64,000 nt of DNA from NCBI GenBank assembly GCA_934102335.1, contig CAKOSP010000003.1, positions 62,001 to 126,000 on the forward strand, read 5' to 3'. This stretch comes from an uncultured Bacilli bacterium. Its GTDB lineage: Bacteria; Bacillota_I; Bacilli_A; RF39; UBA660. Both the position numbers and the translations under genes were made by a program. Of this stretch, positions 8,403-17,403 are shown in pieces. A model generated the notes under the pieces. That model was not told where the DNA came from. It searched no databases and was given only the letters and a program-made list of their open reading frames with translations. Each line of letters opens with the position of its first letter. Positions within the stretch are counted from its first letter, which is position 1.

Positions 8403-9548
8403 TTATCTAAAAAACGCCAAATAAATCAAAAATGCTAAATAAAGAATAAGAACAATTAATCCATTTATTCGATCTTGCTTAGCTGATTTTCCTTTCAAAC
8501 CGAGTGCCATAGTTGCTAAATAACCACCTACAAGACCTCCAATATGAGCACTATTATCTATACCTGGAATAGTAAACCCAATAAATAAATTTAAAATTAT
8601 TACCGGTATTATTTGAGTTACCAAAACATTACCCAAAAACAACCTATAGTGTAATCCAAAGTAAAGAAGCGCTCCCAATAATCCAAATATTGCTCCACTA
8701 GCCCCAGCAGAAATACCTGTATTAAAAACTACAGACAATAGATTTCCACTTATTGCACTAACAAAATAAATTAATAAAAATTTCCATTTACCAATATAAT
8801 TTTCCACTTGTGAACCAATAACATATAAGGAATACATATTAACAAGCAAATGTATAACCCCAATATGTAAAAAAGCACTTGTCAATAATCTAAATACTTG
8901 ACCAGACTTAACTAAAGGTCCATAATTTGCTCCAAATTGAATTAATGTCAAGGTGTCATTTGAACCATTACCTAAAATATACATAAGTAAAAATGCCACA
9001 ACACAAAGACAAATTAGTAATTTAGTAAAAATAATTTTTTTGGGTTTAAATACAGATTCATACAACTTATTTTCTTTTTCAGTTTTAATATTAATTTCAT
9101 TACTAACATTATAAATCAAATCTAAACCATTATTTTCTTTAATTAATCTAGTTTCAATTTTAGGAAACGAAGCTTGAATTATATCATTAGTTTTTAAATC
9201 TTTAAAATCTTTAATTTCTATCGAATCTATATTTTTACTTTCACTTAACTTAACTCTATCAGCACAATCTAAATAGATATTTAAAACATTCATTTTTAAA
9301 GATAATGTTTTCTTTTTTATTTGTTTTACAATACTTTTAACTTTAAATATATCAAAATCATATTGTTCACTATTATGTATATAATTTGAATTTATTCTTA
9401 TAACTTTATATGGTCCATCTAAATTTTGTAACCAAATTTCATTTTTTACTCCCTGTACCAAAATAGGAGCATAATTCTCTTTTGTCACAAAAAAATGAAC
9501 TAAACTCATAACAATTTGATCTTTTTTATCTATTGCAATATTAGCCAT
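8403..9548 (-). CDS. Rhomboid-family intramembrane serine protease (GluP/YqgP-like)
   Basis: 381 aa. An N-terminal soluble domain (about 1-170) precedes at least six membrane helices. The active site is GASG (catalytic Ser in SAGASGAIFG, about 285) with the partner His in SAHIGG near residue 338, and the HxxxN-type HLLVNM segment before them. Rhomboids cleave transmembrane substrates within the membrane. The extended cytoplasmic domain is the arrangement of Bacillus GluP (YqgP), though GluP has additional C-terminal TPR repeats that are absent here. AGAGGAGA lies before ATG 9548. Confidence 0.9.
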   Translation of the reverse strand: MANIAIDKKDQIVMSLVHFFVTKENYAPILVQGVKNEIWLQNLDGPYKVIRINSNYIHNSEQYDFDIFKVKSIVKQIKKKTLSLKMNVLNIYLDCADRVKLSESKNIDSIEIKDFKDLKTNDIIQASFPKIETRLIKENNGLDLIYNVSNEINIKTEKENKLYESVFKPKKIIFTKLLICLCVVAFLLMYILGNGSNDTLTLIQFGANYGPLVKSGQVFRLLTSAFLHIGVIHLLVNMYSLYVIGSQVENYIGKWKFLLIYFVSAISGNLLSVVFNTGISAGASGAIFGLLGALLYFGLHYRLFLGNVLVTQIIPVIILNLFIGFTIPGIDNSAHIGGLVGGYLATMALGLKGKSAKQDRINGLIVLILYLAFLIYLAFFR

Positions 9549-9610
9549 AATATCTCCTCTGTAATTTTATTTTACAATAAATCATATATTTAGTAAAGAG
9601 GTGCTAAACC

Positions 9611-9913
9611 ATGCTTAACCTATTATATATTTTATTTTTAGTACTATTTTATTTATTATCCATTCCATTTTGTTTTAAATACAAATCCACATTATACTAC
9701 CTATTTAGTATATCTATTTTAATAATAACCCAATATGTATTTACAAATATACTTGAACATTTATTTTTTTCTATAGTAAGCACTTTTGCCCTTATTTGTT
9801 ATCTAATAATCTTTAATTACTACTTTTATCATTTTAAAAAAATGAAAGTGTTTTTATTACTTCCATTTACTTTAATAAACATAATCTTTTTTATATCTCT
9901 TTTTCTAAATTAA
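9611..9913 (+). CDS. Hypothetical polytopic membrane protein
   Basis: 100 aa, almost entirely hydrophobic, with three to four predicted helices separated by short Lys-containing loops (FKYKS, FKKMK). AGAGGTG lies at good distance before ATG 9611, which supports translation. It converges on rluD and overlaps its 3' end by 23 bp. No recognised family; function unknown. Confidence 0.55.
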   Translation: MLNLLYILFLVLFYLLSIPFCFKYKSTLYYLFSISILIITQYVFTNILEHLFFSIVSTFALICYLIIFNYYFYHFKKMKVFLLLPFTLINIIFFISLFLN

Positions 9914-10784
9914 TTAAAAATTCTTTAAATTCTAAAGGAATGTCAGCTTCAAAATGCATCTTTTCTTTTGTAATAGGATGAATAAAATCTAAACTTGCTG
10001 AATGAAGAAATTGACCAAAAGAAGTAGCTTTATCCTTAGAATACACAGGATCATTAAAAACAGGATAACCAATATATTCCATATGACACCTTATTTGATG
10101 AGTACGTCCGGTCTCTAAAGAAAGTCTAACTAAAGTATATTTCTTATAACGTTTTACCACCTTCAAATTAGTAACGGCTTTTTTACCGTCTTTAACAACT
10201 TCCATTTTTCTAAAATCTTTTTTACTTCTGCCTATTGGAGCATCAATTTTAGCACTTGCTGATGGAAAAACCCCATGGATTAAAGCTAAATATTCTCTTT
10301 TTACTCTTTTATTTTTAAAATCATCAGCCAATATTTCATGAGCTTTATTTGTTTTAACTGCAATCATTAATCCAGAAGTATCTTTATCAAGTCTATGAAC
10401 AATACCTGCTCTTTCAACCCCAAAATTATCCGATAAATCCTTAGTGTGATGCAAAAGAGCATTAACCATTGTATGTTCATGATTTCCATTACCAGGATGA
10501 ACTACTAAACCACTGGGCTTATTAATAACCAGCAAATCATCATCTTCATAAACAATATCTAAACTTATATCTTCTTCTTTTAATGTTGTATCTTTTTTTA
10601 GTTCATCATTTATTAAAATCTCATCATTTTCTTTAACTTTATAAGATGATTTAACCGCACTACCATTTACTAATATATAGTTTGTTTCAATTAATTTAGA
10701 AATATATTCTCTAGAATAATCTGTATTTAAAGCCAAATATTTATCTATTCTTATTCCAGTTTCTTCTAAGACTTTAAGCTTCAT
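9891..10784 (-). CDS. 23S rRNA pseudouridine synthase, RluD/YlyB family
   Basis: About 297 aa. An N-terminal S4 RNA-binding domain (RIDKYLALN to KENDEI) precedes the RluA-type catalytic domain with HRLDKDTSGLM, whose Asp is the nucleophile. It isomerises uridines in large-subunit rRNA. Of two in-frame ATGs the second (10784) is preferred because AAGGAG abuts the first. It overlaps the 3' end of lspA by 11 bp; the lspA-rluD pair is conserved in Firmicutes. Confidence 0.92.
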   Translation of the reverse strand: MKLKVLEETGIRIDKYLALNTDYSREYISKLIETNYILVNGSAVKSSYKVKENDEILINDELKKDTTLKEEDISLDIVYEDDDLLVINKPSGLVVHPGNGNHEHTMVNALLHHTKDLSDNFGVERAGIVHRLDKDTSGLMIAVKTNKAHEILADDFKNKRVKREYLALIHGVFPSASAKIDAPIGRSKKDFRKMEVVKDGKKAVTNLKVVKRYKKYTLVRLSLETGRTHQIRCHMEYIGYPVFNDPVYSKDKATSFGQFLHSASLDFIHPITKEKMHFEADIPLEFKEFLINLEKEI

Positions 10785-11235
10785 TTTCCCCATCTCCTTT
10801 TAAAACGCTTACCATTATCATAATTACCCCCAAAACTATAAATGTATCTGCCAAATTAAATATTGGAAAGTCATATTTAAAAATAATAAAATCTAAAAAA
10901 TCTATTACATAGCCTCTAAAAATCCTATCTATTAAATTTCCTAAAAGCCCACCAATAAACATTCCAAAAGCCAAAATATTCCAAAATCTACATTCAAATT
11001 TTTTAATATATTTTACAGTTAAAATTAAAGCAAGTAAAGAAATAACTATTAATAATAACTTACTATTTTGCAAAATACTAAATGAAGCTCCTGTATTATG
11101 AACTAAATTTAACGAAAAAAAGTTATCAATGATTGCTCTTTTTTCATTGATAATCAAATTTTTTTCTAAACCAAACTTTGAAACTTGATCTAATAATAAA
11201 ACTATTAAACTAATTATACCTATTTTTTTCTTCAT
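10774..11235 (-). CDS. lspA: Lipoprotein signal peptidase
   Basis: 153 aa with four membrane helices. The two catalytic aspartates are in NLIDRIFRGYVIDF and FNLADTFIVLG, with the VHNTGASFS motif ahead of them. It removes signal peptides from prolipoproteins at the membrane. It is followed and overlapped by rluD and preceded by ymxH. Confidence 0.97.
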   Translation of the reverse strand: MKKKIGIISLIVLLLDQVSKFGLEKNLIINEKRAIIDNFFSLNLVHNTGASFSILQNSKLLLIVISLLALILTVKYIKKFECRFWNILAFGMFIGGLLGNLIDRIFRGYVIDFLDFIIFKYDFPIFNLADTFIVLGVIMIMVSVLKGDGENEA

Positions 11236-11250
11236 GCCTATATTATAACA

Positions 11251-11493
11251 TTATTTTTCTTCATTTTCATAAATAGTTTTAACAAGTATAACATCTGTAC
11301 CAACCTTAACAATATCCTGATAATTTATTGTACTTTCCTGTGCCTTAAAAAATCTTCTAAAAAATCTTTTAGGTTCAGCACTAAATTTAATAATATGTCC
11401 TTGTTCATCAATTTGTGCATCGGTAATTTTACCCAAATTAACTCCAGAAGACAAATCAATTATATCCTTTTCTTGCATTTCACTTAAAAACAA
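11251..11493 (-). CDS. YlmC/YmxH family PRC-barrel sporulation protein
   Basis: 80 aa PRC-barrel-like beta protein beginning MFLSEMQEKDIIDL and containing SGVNLGKITDAQID, typical of YlmC/YmxH. In Bacillus ylmC lies next to the sporulation sigma genes, as here directly after sigG. Start is TTG 11493 with GGGTGATG upstream; the overlapping ATG is in another frame. Function is poorly known. Confidence 0.85.
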   Translation of the reverse strand: MFLSEMQEKDIIDLSSGVNLGKITDAQIDEQGHIIKFSAEPKRFFRRFFKAQESTINYQDIVKVGTDVILVKTIYENEEK

Positions 11494-11517
11494 AAAACAT
11501 CACCCAATTAATTATAT

Positions 11518-12294
11518 TTATTTAATTAACTTTCTAACATTTTTTATCGCACTTTTTTCAATTCTGGAAACCTGAGCTTGACTTATTCCCAAATAATCTG
11601 CTATTTCCATTTGAGTTTTACCCATAATAAATCTTTCTACTAAAATACTTTTTTCTTTTTCTTTTATTTCTTCCAAAGCCTTTCTCATTGCAATTAATTG
11701 ATCTCTATCATTTTCATTAACTTTACTATCAGATATTTGATCAAACAAATATATTGGATCTCCTCCATCGCTATAAATAGGAGAAAATATTGAAACTGGA
11801 TCCTTTAAAGAATCTAGAGCGTAAGCAATTTTATATTCATCTATATTTAAAGCAAAGGCAATCTCTTCATTTGAGGGAATTATGCCATGAGCCAAACTAT
11901 ACTCATCTTTATATTTAATTATTTGATAAGCCAAATCTTTAATGCTTCTACTAACTCGTAAACTCGTATTATCTCTAATATATCTTTTAATCTCTCCAAT
12001 AATCAAAGGAACTGCATAAGTACTTAATTTTAAATTATAAGATAAATCAAAATTATCAATAGCTTTTATAAGACCAATAACTCCCACTTGAAATAAATCA
12101 TCTAAATTATAATTTCCATTATTAAATCGTTTTATAATACTTAAAACTAATTTTAAATTTCCATTTACTAATTTATCTTTAGCATCTAAATCTCCCTGTT
12201 GTAATTGAATAAACAACTCATTATTTTCTTTACTACTTAAAACCTTTAACTCATTAGTATTAATTCCTGTAATATTAACTTTATAACTAGCCAA
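11518..12294 (-). CDS. sigG: RNA polymerase sigma factor G (late forespore)
   Basis: 258 aa sigma-70 family member with regions 2 (NLDDLFQVGVIGLIKAIDNFD), 3 and 4 (TQMEIADYLGISQAQVSRIEK) and the short N-terminal KVNITGINTNELKVLS that marks sigma G. It drives late forespore genes such as spoVA. It follows sigE by 53 bp in the conserved spoIIGA-sigE-sigG cluster. Confidence 0.95.
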   Translation of the reverse strand: MASYKVNITGINTNELKVLSSKENNELFIQLQQGDLDAKDKLVNGNLKLVLSIIKRFNNGNYNLDDLFQVGVIGLIKAIDNFDLSYNLKLSTYAVPLIIGEIKRYIRDNTSLRVSRSIKDLAYQIIKYKDEYSLAHGIIPSNEEIAFALNIDEYKIAYALDSLKDPVSIFSPIYSDGGDPIYLFDQISDSKVNENDRDQLIAMRKALEEIKEKEKSILVERFIMGKTQMEIADYLGISQAQVSRIEKSAIKNVRKLIK

Positions 12295-12347
12295 AATAAG
12301 AACTCCTTTCTAATTCTTATTTTGATAAAAAAAAAGAAAGTTATTCA

Positions 12348-13031
12348 CTAACTATTCATAACTTGCTTTAATTTTTTAATTACCTTTTTTTCTATTCTAG
12401 AAATATAAGACTGTGAAATTCCTAATATCTGAGCTACTTCTTTTTGAGTAAATTCTTCTTTATTATACAAACCATATCTCAAGACCATTATTTCCTTATC
12501 TCTATCTGATAATGAAGATATTTCTTTTAAAAGTAATTCTTTATCTATCTTACTTTCATATTCTTTAGGAACAAGTTCAACATCCGTACCAAGTATATCC
12601 TCTAAATGAAGTTCATTACCTTCAGCATCATAATTTAAAGCGTCTTCCAAACTAACTTCAGTTTTTCTTTTTTTATTTTTTCTTATAAACATTAATATTT
12701 CATTAGAAATACATCTAGATGCATATGTAGCTAACTTAATATTTTTATCAATTTTATATGTATTAATACCTTTAATTAATCCAATAGATCCTATTGAAAC
12801 TAAATCCTCCAAATCATATTTTGTACTTTCATATTTTTTGGCTAAAAAAACAACCAATCTTAAATTATGCTCTATAAGTATATTTCTTGCATCTATATCT
12901 CCTTTTTTAGCTTTAATTATATAAGAAAGTTCTTCTTCTGAACTTAATGGTGGCGGTAGCTTATCAGTAGCTCCAACAAAAAATACTTCATTATACTTCA
13001 AAATTAATTTTTCTATAATTTTTCTAAACAT
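12348..13031 (-). CDS. sigE: RNA polymerase sigma factor E precursor (mother cell)
   Basis: 227 aa. An N-terminal pro-sequence (about 15-17 residues, shorter than the 27 of Bacillus) precedes FFVGATDKLPPPLS, matching the YIGGSEALPPPLS region at the processing site. Regions 2 (DLVSIGSIGLIKGINTY) and 4 (TQKEVAQILGISQSYISRIEK) are clear. It is cleaved by SpoIIGA to become active in the mother cell. The start overlaps the spoIIGA 3' end by 8 bp, giving coupled translation of protease and substrate. Confidence 0.96.
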   Translation of the reverse strand: MFRKIIEKLILKYNEVFFVGATDKLPPPLSSEEELSYIIKAKKGDIDARNILIEHNLRLVVFLAKKYESTKYDLEDLVSIGSIGLIKGINTYKIDKNIKLATYASRCISNEILMFIRKNKKRKTEVSLEDALNYDAEGNELHLEDILGTDVELVPKEYESKIDKELLLKEISSLSDRDKEIMVLRYGLYNKEEFTQKEVAQILGISQSYISRIEKKVIKKLKQVMNS

Positions 13032-13818
13032 TAATATCCTCCAATATATTACTATTTAAAATACAATCAACATTTTCTATATTAAATGTTCCATCATAAA
13101 TTCCCAACATATAATTATCGTAAACTTTATTGTTTATTTTAATATACTTAGGACTAAAACATTTTAAAAAACCATTATAATTTACTGATTTATAAGGCAC
13201 TAACATAGGACTTCGAATAAATCTAGCATTAATAAGCTTTTTTTCTACTATAATTATATATTTTAACGTTACTGGATCTCTAAGTTTATTTCCTGAATCA
13301 ATATAGCCATTTAAGACTAGTTCAGCATTATTTTTAAAAACAACTGTAACTTTATAATAAAAGTTTTGTTTATGTTTTAATTTTTTTATTTGATAAACAT
13401 AAGCTAATAAAACTAATGGAGCCAAAATAAGTAATAAAACATAGTTTACGCTTAATCCATTAAAATAAAAAATTATTCCCTCATGATGATATGAAAATTC
13501 TAAATCTAAATAATATAAAAAGCCTGCCAAAATAACACTGCACATATATAAATAAACTAAATTAGTAAACATATATTTAATATTTTTAAAAGAAAAGCTT
13601 ACCCAACACATTATTATACTCACCAAAATTTTAACTAAGAAAAGTAAAATTGAACTACTATTAATAAACAATGTAAATAAAGAAACGCCTCCAATAATTG
13701 CCCCAATTAACAATCTATAAAACTTAGCATTCCTTTTTAAAATAACTGAAACACTCATTAAAAGTAAAAAATCATAACAAAAATTTAAAATAAAAACTAA
13801 ATCTAAATAAATGGTCAT
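13024..13818 (-). CDS. spoIIGA: Pro-sigma E processing protease SpoIIGA
   Basis: About 264 aa: five membrane helices in the first 150 residues, then a cytoplasmic aspartic-protease-like domain with YIDSGNKLRDP, which carries the catalytic Asp. It cleaves pro-sigma E in response to a forespore signal. GGTGATGATC precedes the third in-frame ATG (13818), which gives the family-typical MTIYLDLVFILN start; earlier in-frame starts overlap the ribosome site. Confidence 0.93.
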   Translation of the reverse strand: MTIYLDLVFILNFCYDFLLLMSVSVILKRNAKFYRLLIGAIIGGVSLFTLFINSSSILLFLVKILVSIIMCWVSFSFKNIKYMFTNLVYLYMCSVILAGFLYYLDLEFSYHHEGIIFYFNGLSVNYVLLLILAPLVLLAYVYQIKKLKHKQNFYYKVTVVFKNNAELVLNGYIDSGNKLRDPVTLKYIIIVEKKLINARFIRSPMLVPYKSVNYNGFLKCFSPKYIKINNKVYDNYMLGIYDGTFNIENVDCILNSNILEDINV

Positions 13819-13865
13819 GATCATCACCAGATTAATAATAAATTAAATTAACTAAAAAAATTGTA

Positions 13866-13890
13866 AAAAAAAAGACGATTTCTCATCTTT
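13866..13890 (-). terminator. Terminator after ftsZ
   Basis: Imperfect hairpin AAAGATGA-GAAA-TCGTCTTT followed by a run of T on the minus strand, beginning at the end of ftsZ. Confidence 0.7.
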
Positions 13891-14959
13891 AATAATTATC
13901 ATTTGATTTACTTCCACTTCTTAAAAATGGTGGAATTTCATACTCATCATCAACTATTGGTGTTGTTCTTCTTTTTGGTACATCATTTGAAAATAATGCT
14001 TCTTCAGAAGTTTCTTCATCAAAGCCTGTAGCAATAACTGTAACAATAACTTCATCACTTAAATTTTCATTTTTAATAGCACCAAATATAATATTAATAT
14101 CTGAATTAGCAGCCTCTCTAACTGTTTCAACAGCATCTTCAATTTCAAATAATGTTAAATTATTACCACCAGTTACATTGACTATAGCATTTGTAGCTCC
14201 ATCAATAGTTGCCTCTAAAAGTGGATTAGCAACAGCTTGTCTAGCAGCTTCAATTGCTCTATTTTCTCCAGCATTACATCCAATACCAATGATAGCAGTT
14301 CCACTTTTTTCCATAACAGTTTTAACATCAGCAAAGTCTAGGTTAATTACTCCAGTTACAGCAATCAAATCTGATATAGATTGTACACCTCTATGTAAAA
14401 CATTATCTACTTCTTTAAAAGCATCATCAAAACTTGTTGTTTTATCAATCAAATCTCTCAAACGATCATTAGGAATAATAATTAGTGTATCAACATTCTT
14501 CTTTAAATCCTCTAAACCTAATAAAGCATTTTCCATTCTTTTTTTGCCTTCAAATCTAAAAGGTTTAGTAACAATACCTACTGTCAAAGCACCCAATCCT
14601 TGAGCGATTTCAGCTATTACAGGAGCAGCACCAGTACCAGTTCCGCCTCCCATTCCACAAGCAACAAATACCATGTCAGCGCCTTTTAAAGCTTCTTCTA
14701 ACTCTGTTTTACTTTCCAAAGCAGCAGCTCTTCCAACTTCAGGATTAGCACCTGCTCCTCTTCCTCCGGTAATTGATTTACCAATTTGAATTTTATTTTC
14801 AGCACGAGAGACATTTAATACTTGTAAATCTGTATTAACAACGTAAAATTCAACTGACTTTACTCCCTCTTCAATCATTCTATTTACTGCGTTGCATCCA
14901 CCACCGCCTACGCCGACAACTTTAATTTTTGCAACTTGATCCATCTGCAATCCGTTCAT
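13889..14959 (-). CDS. ftsZ: Cell division GTPase FtsZ
   Basis: 356 aa tubulin homologue. The GTP-binding GGGTGTGAAP signature (about 108) and the T7-loop region (NLDFADVK) are intact. After a short linker the conserved C-terminal peptide EIPPFLR, which binds FtsA and other partners, lies 12 residues from the end. It polymerises into the Z ring. GGAGG precedes the ATG, and ftsA ends 14 bp upstream; the two form the division pair next to the sporulation cluster. Confidence 0.98.
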   Translation of the reverse strand: MNGLQMDQVAKIKVVGVGGGGCNAVNRMIEEGVKSVEFYVVNTDLQVLNVSRAENKIQIGKSITGGRGAGANPEVGRAAALESKTELEEALKGADMVFVACGMGGGTGTGAAPVIAEIAQGLGALTVGIVTKPFRFEGKKRMENALLGLEDLKKNVDTLIIIPNDRLRDLIDKTTSFDDAFKEVDNVLHRGVQSISDLIAVTGVINLDFADVKTVMEKSGTAIIGIGCNAGENRAIEAARQAVANPLLEATIDGATNAIVNVTGGNNLTLFEIEDAVETVREAANSDINIIFGAIKNENLSDEVIVTVIATGFDEETSEEALFSNDVPKRRTTPIVDDEYEIPPFLRSGSKSNDNY

Positions 14960-14973
14960 ATGTCCTCCTTAAA

Positions 14974-16218
14974 TTAATTATCGAAAAAATATCCAAATAA
15001 CTTTCCTAAAATCGAATTATCATTTATACTTATTTTTTTATGAATTCCACTAAATTCCTCTTGTTGTTCTAAATTGAATATAGAAAATTCAGAATTTTGT
15101 AATCTTAGTTTACTTCCAAAATATTTAATCAAACCATATGCCGTAGAGTATTTATTATCTCTTACCCCAATTTGTAAAACATTACCAATCTTAGCCTTAT
15201 GATTAAATACTTCATCTAGAATTATCGAAAAATCGACAAATTCTGAAACTCCCCCTGTAACAATTATATAACTAATTTCCCTTTTTGTTAAGAGATTTAT
15301 TTGTTTTTTAGCCAAATTTAGTATTTCTTCCAATCTTTGCATACAAACTTCACTAATGTCATATTGATTAACTTTAATTTGATCACCAGATTTATTCTCT
15401 ACTATTAATGATTCATTAGGCTGAGCCATATTTTTATGAGCCAAACTTAATTTTTCTTTTAAATAAAGAGCATCCGGCTTAGATACTTTATAAACATAGC
15501 TAATATCATTATCTATCGTATCTCCACCTACATTAATAGCTTCACTACTTGTTAATATTCCTTTATTAAATATAGATACCGTCGTATTAGAAGCTCCAAT
15601 ATTTATAATTGCTCCAACATTTCCTAGCATATCCTTATTTTTAAATTCTGCAAAATCTCCAAGGGAACCAAGAATTGTATCTACAACCTCAACCCCAATT
15701 CTTTCAAGACATTTAACAATAGGCATAATATTTTTTTTAGGAATAACTCCAATTACACTTTTAATTGTTAATTTATCAGCAAGCATTCCCAAAGGATTTA
15801 ATACTTTATCAACATCATTTACTACAAAATTAACGGGACATATACTAACTATTTGCATATTAGGACTAACAGTTTTGTCAACACAATCTTGTAAAGCATT
15901 ACCTATATCTCTACCAGTTATTATTCTTTCTTCGTTTTTTACCTGCGTACTACCGAGTGCCATATAACACTCCAAATTTAAAGAGGGAACTGCCACTATT
16001 ACTTTAGTAACATTAATTCCAAGCATATCATTAACCTTATTAAAAAGTTCATTTAAGGATTCTATTGCACTCTCAGCATTAACAATAAAGCCATTTTTAA
16101 TACCTCTAGAAGTTGTAGAAACACATGCTAGTACATTAACTTTTGTCTTAACGATTTCGCCAACAACAAGTTTTAAACTACTACTACCAATATCTAAACT
16201 AGCAATTATCTTTCGCAT
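14974..16218 (-). CDS. ftsA: Cell division protein FtsA
   Basis: 414 aa actin-family protein: phosphate-1 loop ASLDIGSSSLKLVVGE at the start, domain 1C after about 85, and IIVTGGVSEF adenosine motif near 330. It anchors FtsZ to the membrane; the extreme C-terminus (LGKLFGYFFDN) is amphipathic, fitting the membrane-targeting helix. It precedes ftsZ by 14 bp. Confidence 0.95.
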   Translation of the reverse strand: MRKIIASLDIGSSSLKLVVGEIVKTKVNVLACVSTTSRGIKNGFIVNAESAIESLNELFNKVNDMLGINVTKVIVAVPSLNLECYMALGSTQVKNEERIITGRDIGNALQDCVDKTVSPNMQIVSICPVNFVVNDVDKVLNPLGMLADKLTIKSVIGVIPKKNIMPIVKCLERIGVEVVDTILGSLGDFAEFKNKDMLGNVGAIINIGASNTTVSIFNKGILTSSEAINVGGDTIDNDISYVYKVSKPDALYLKEKLSLAHKNMAQPNESLIVENKSGDQIKVNQYDISEVCMQRLEEILNLAKKQINLLTKREISYIIVTGGVSEFVDFSIILDEVFNHKAKIGNVLQIGVRDNKYSTAYGLIKYFGSKLRLQNSEFSIFNLEQQEEFSGIHKKISINDNSILGKLFGYFFDN

Positions 16219-16284
16219 ACTACACTCCTATCATTCATAAAAACATTATATAAAAAAATACTAATTCTTTCAAGTCTTTATACC

Positions 16285-16312
16285 AAAATAAAAAATTCGC
16301 AAATGCAAATTT
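16285..16312 (-). terminator. Terminator after the Nudix gene
   Basis: AAATTTGC-ATTT-GCGAATTT then a T-run on the minus strand, just after the Nudix stop codon and before the ftsA promoter region. Confidence 0.7.
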
Positions 16313-16695
16313 TAAATATTTTTAATTTTATTTTTTATGTAGTCATCCATTAAAGGAGAATCTTTTAATACCCATTTATATTCTGAATGTTCGTCACTTA
16401 AGCTAATTTTTATTTTATCTTTATCAACATATACTAAAAAATCCAGTTCTAAAGTATAAACATTATTATCTAATTCATCAGAATAACCAATTAAATTATA
16501 ATTAGTATTTAATTCTAAATTCAATTCCTCTTTTAATTCTCTTTTTATGGCATCACAAATTTTTTCTTGTTTTTCAACATGTCCGCCAGGAAATTCCCAC
16601 ATTCCAGCATACTTATCCTCAAAATCACTTCGCTTTACGAGTAAAAAATTATCACCACTTTTTAAAATAGCTGTAACTACAATTTCTTTTTTCAT
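16312..16695 (-). CDS. Nudix hydrolase (MutT-like)
   Basis: 127 aa single-domain protein. The Nudix box runs from about residue 37: GGHVEKQEKICDAIKRELKE, fitting GX5EX7REUXEE, with the usual Gly near its end replaced by Asn. The preceding KRSDFEDKYAGMWEFPGG is typical of the MutT and CTP-pyrophosphohydrolase group that sanitises nucleotides such as 8-oxo-dGTP. Substrate not fixed by sequence. Confidence 0.88.
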   Translation of the reverse strand: MKKEIVVTAILKSGDNFLLVKRSDFEDKYAGMWEFPGGHVEKQEKICDAIKRELKEELNLELNTNYNLIGYSDELDNNVYTLELDFLVYVDKDKIKISLSDEHSEYKWVLKDSPLMDDYIKNKIKNI

Positions 16696-16705
16696 AAATT
16701 CTCCT

Positions 16706-16735
16706 TATAAAAAAAACAGAGATGACTCTATCTTT
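16706..16735 (-). terminator. Probable terminator after the 216-aa gene
   Basis: Short hairpin AGAG-TCAT-CTCT followed by eight T on the minus strand, overlapping the 3' end of the gene. Confidence 0.5.
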
Positions 16736-17378
16736 TTAATGAAATTTCTGGCATCTGAGCTAATCTATCAATATCTAAAACAGAATTATCTTCTTTAGAC
16801 ATTTCCCTTAAATAAATACCTAAATTTGCCTTTCTAAGTTCTAATGCTAAACGAATTAAATTATTATATTTTGATACTAACGTGTCAGACGTTGCCTTAT
16901 AGTATTCGAGTTTTTCTATATAACTCATAAGTCTCACATCCACTGCTCTGAACAAATCTGGAGTTATAGGTGAATAACTAATATATTCATTTCCATAATT
17001 AATAGTGTATCTACAAGGTTCAATCTTATCACTTACTAAAAAGTCAACAGCATATGGTGTTCTTGGATCAAATTCATCTTCATTATTATATATATCTGGA
17101 AGATCAGGAATAGATAGAGACACACCATCTGTGGAATTAGCATGAGAATTATTATCAAATGCAAGATTTAAAACCTCATCAGAATAATCTTTTAAACCTA
17201 ATTTTTTTATATCTTTCATTGACAAAATACCATGTTTTACTATTAAAGGTGCATCTTCATAAGAAGTATTGTGATGATACAAATAATCTGTTGGTTCTTT
17301 TTTATCCCCTTTTAAACTTTTTAAATTATCATAAACATAGTCTAATAAATCTCTTTCAAAAACTATTTTCTTTTCCAT
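16728..17378 (-). CDS. Conserved hypothetical protein, 216 aa
   Basis: Soluble, acidic protein with no membrane segment. Near residue 30 it has YLYHHNTSYEDAPLIVKHGI and later DGVSLSIPDLP and TPYAVDFLVSD. The pattern of His-x-Thr/Ser followed by a Gly-Ile and a beta strand recalls the start of ADP-ribosyltransferase-fold proteins, but the resemblance is weak and no catalytic triad is assigned. It lies between ackA and the Nudix gene, each with its own spacing. Confidence 0.6.
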   Translation of the reverse strand: MEKKIVFERDLLDYVYDNLKSLKGDKKEPTDYLYHHNTSYEDAPLIVKHGILSMKDIKKLGLKDYSDEVLNLAFDNNSHANSTDGVSLSIPDLPDIYNNEDEFDPRTPYAVDFLVSDKIEPCRYTINYGNEYISYSPITPDLFRAVDVRLMSYIEKLEYYKATSDTLVSKYNNLIRLALELRKANLGIYLREMSKEDNSVLDIDRLAQMPEISLKR

Positions 17379-17403
17379 AATTTTTCCCCCTTAAATTTGT
17401 TAT

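Noticed and set aside
14178..14603. 141-aa plus-strand ORF inside ftsZ
   Set aside because: Antisense shadow of a highly conserved gene, with no ribosome site and low-complexity translation.
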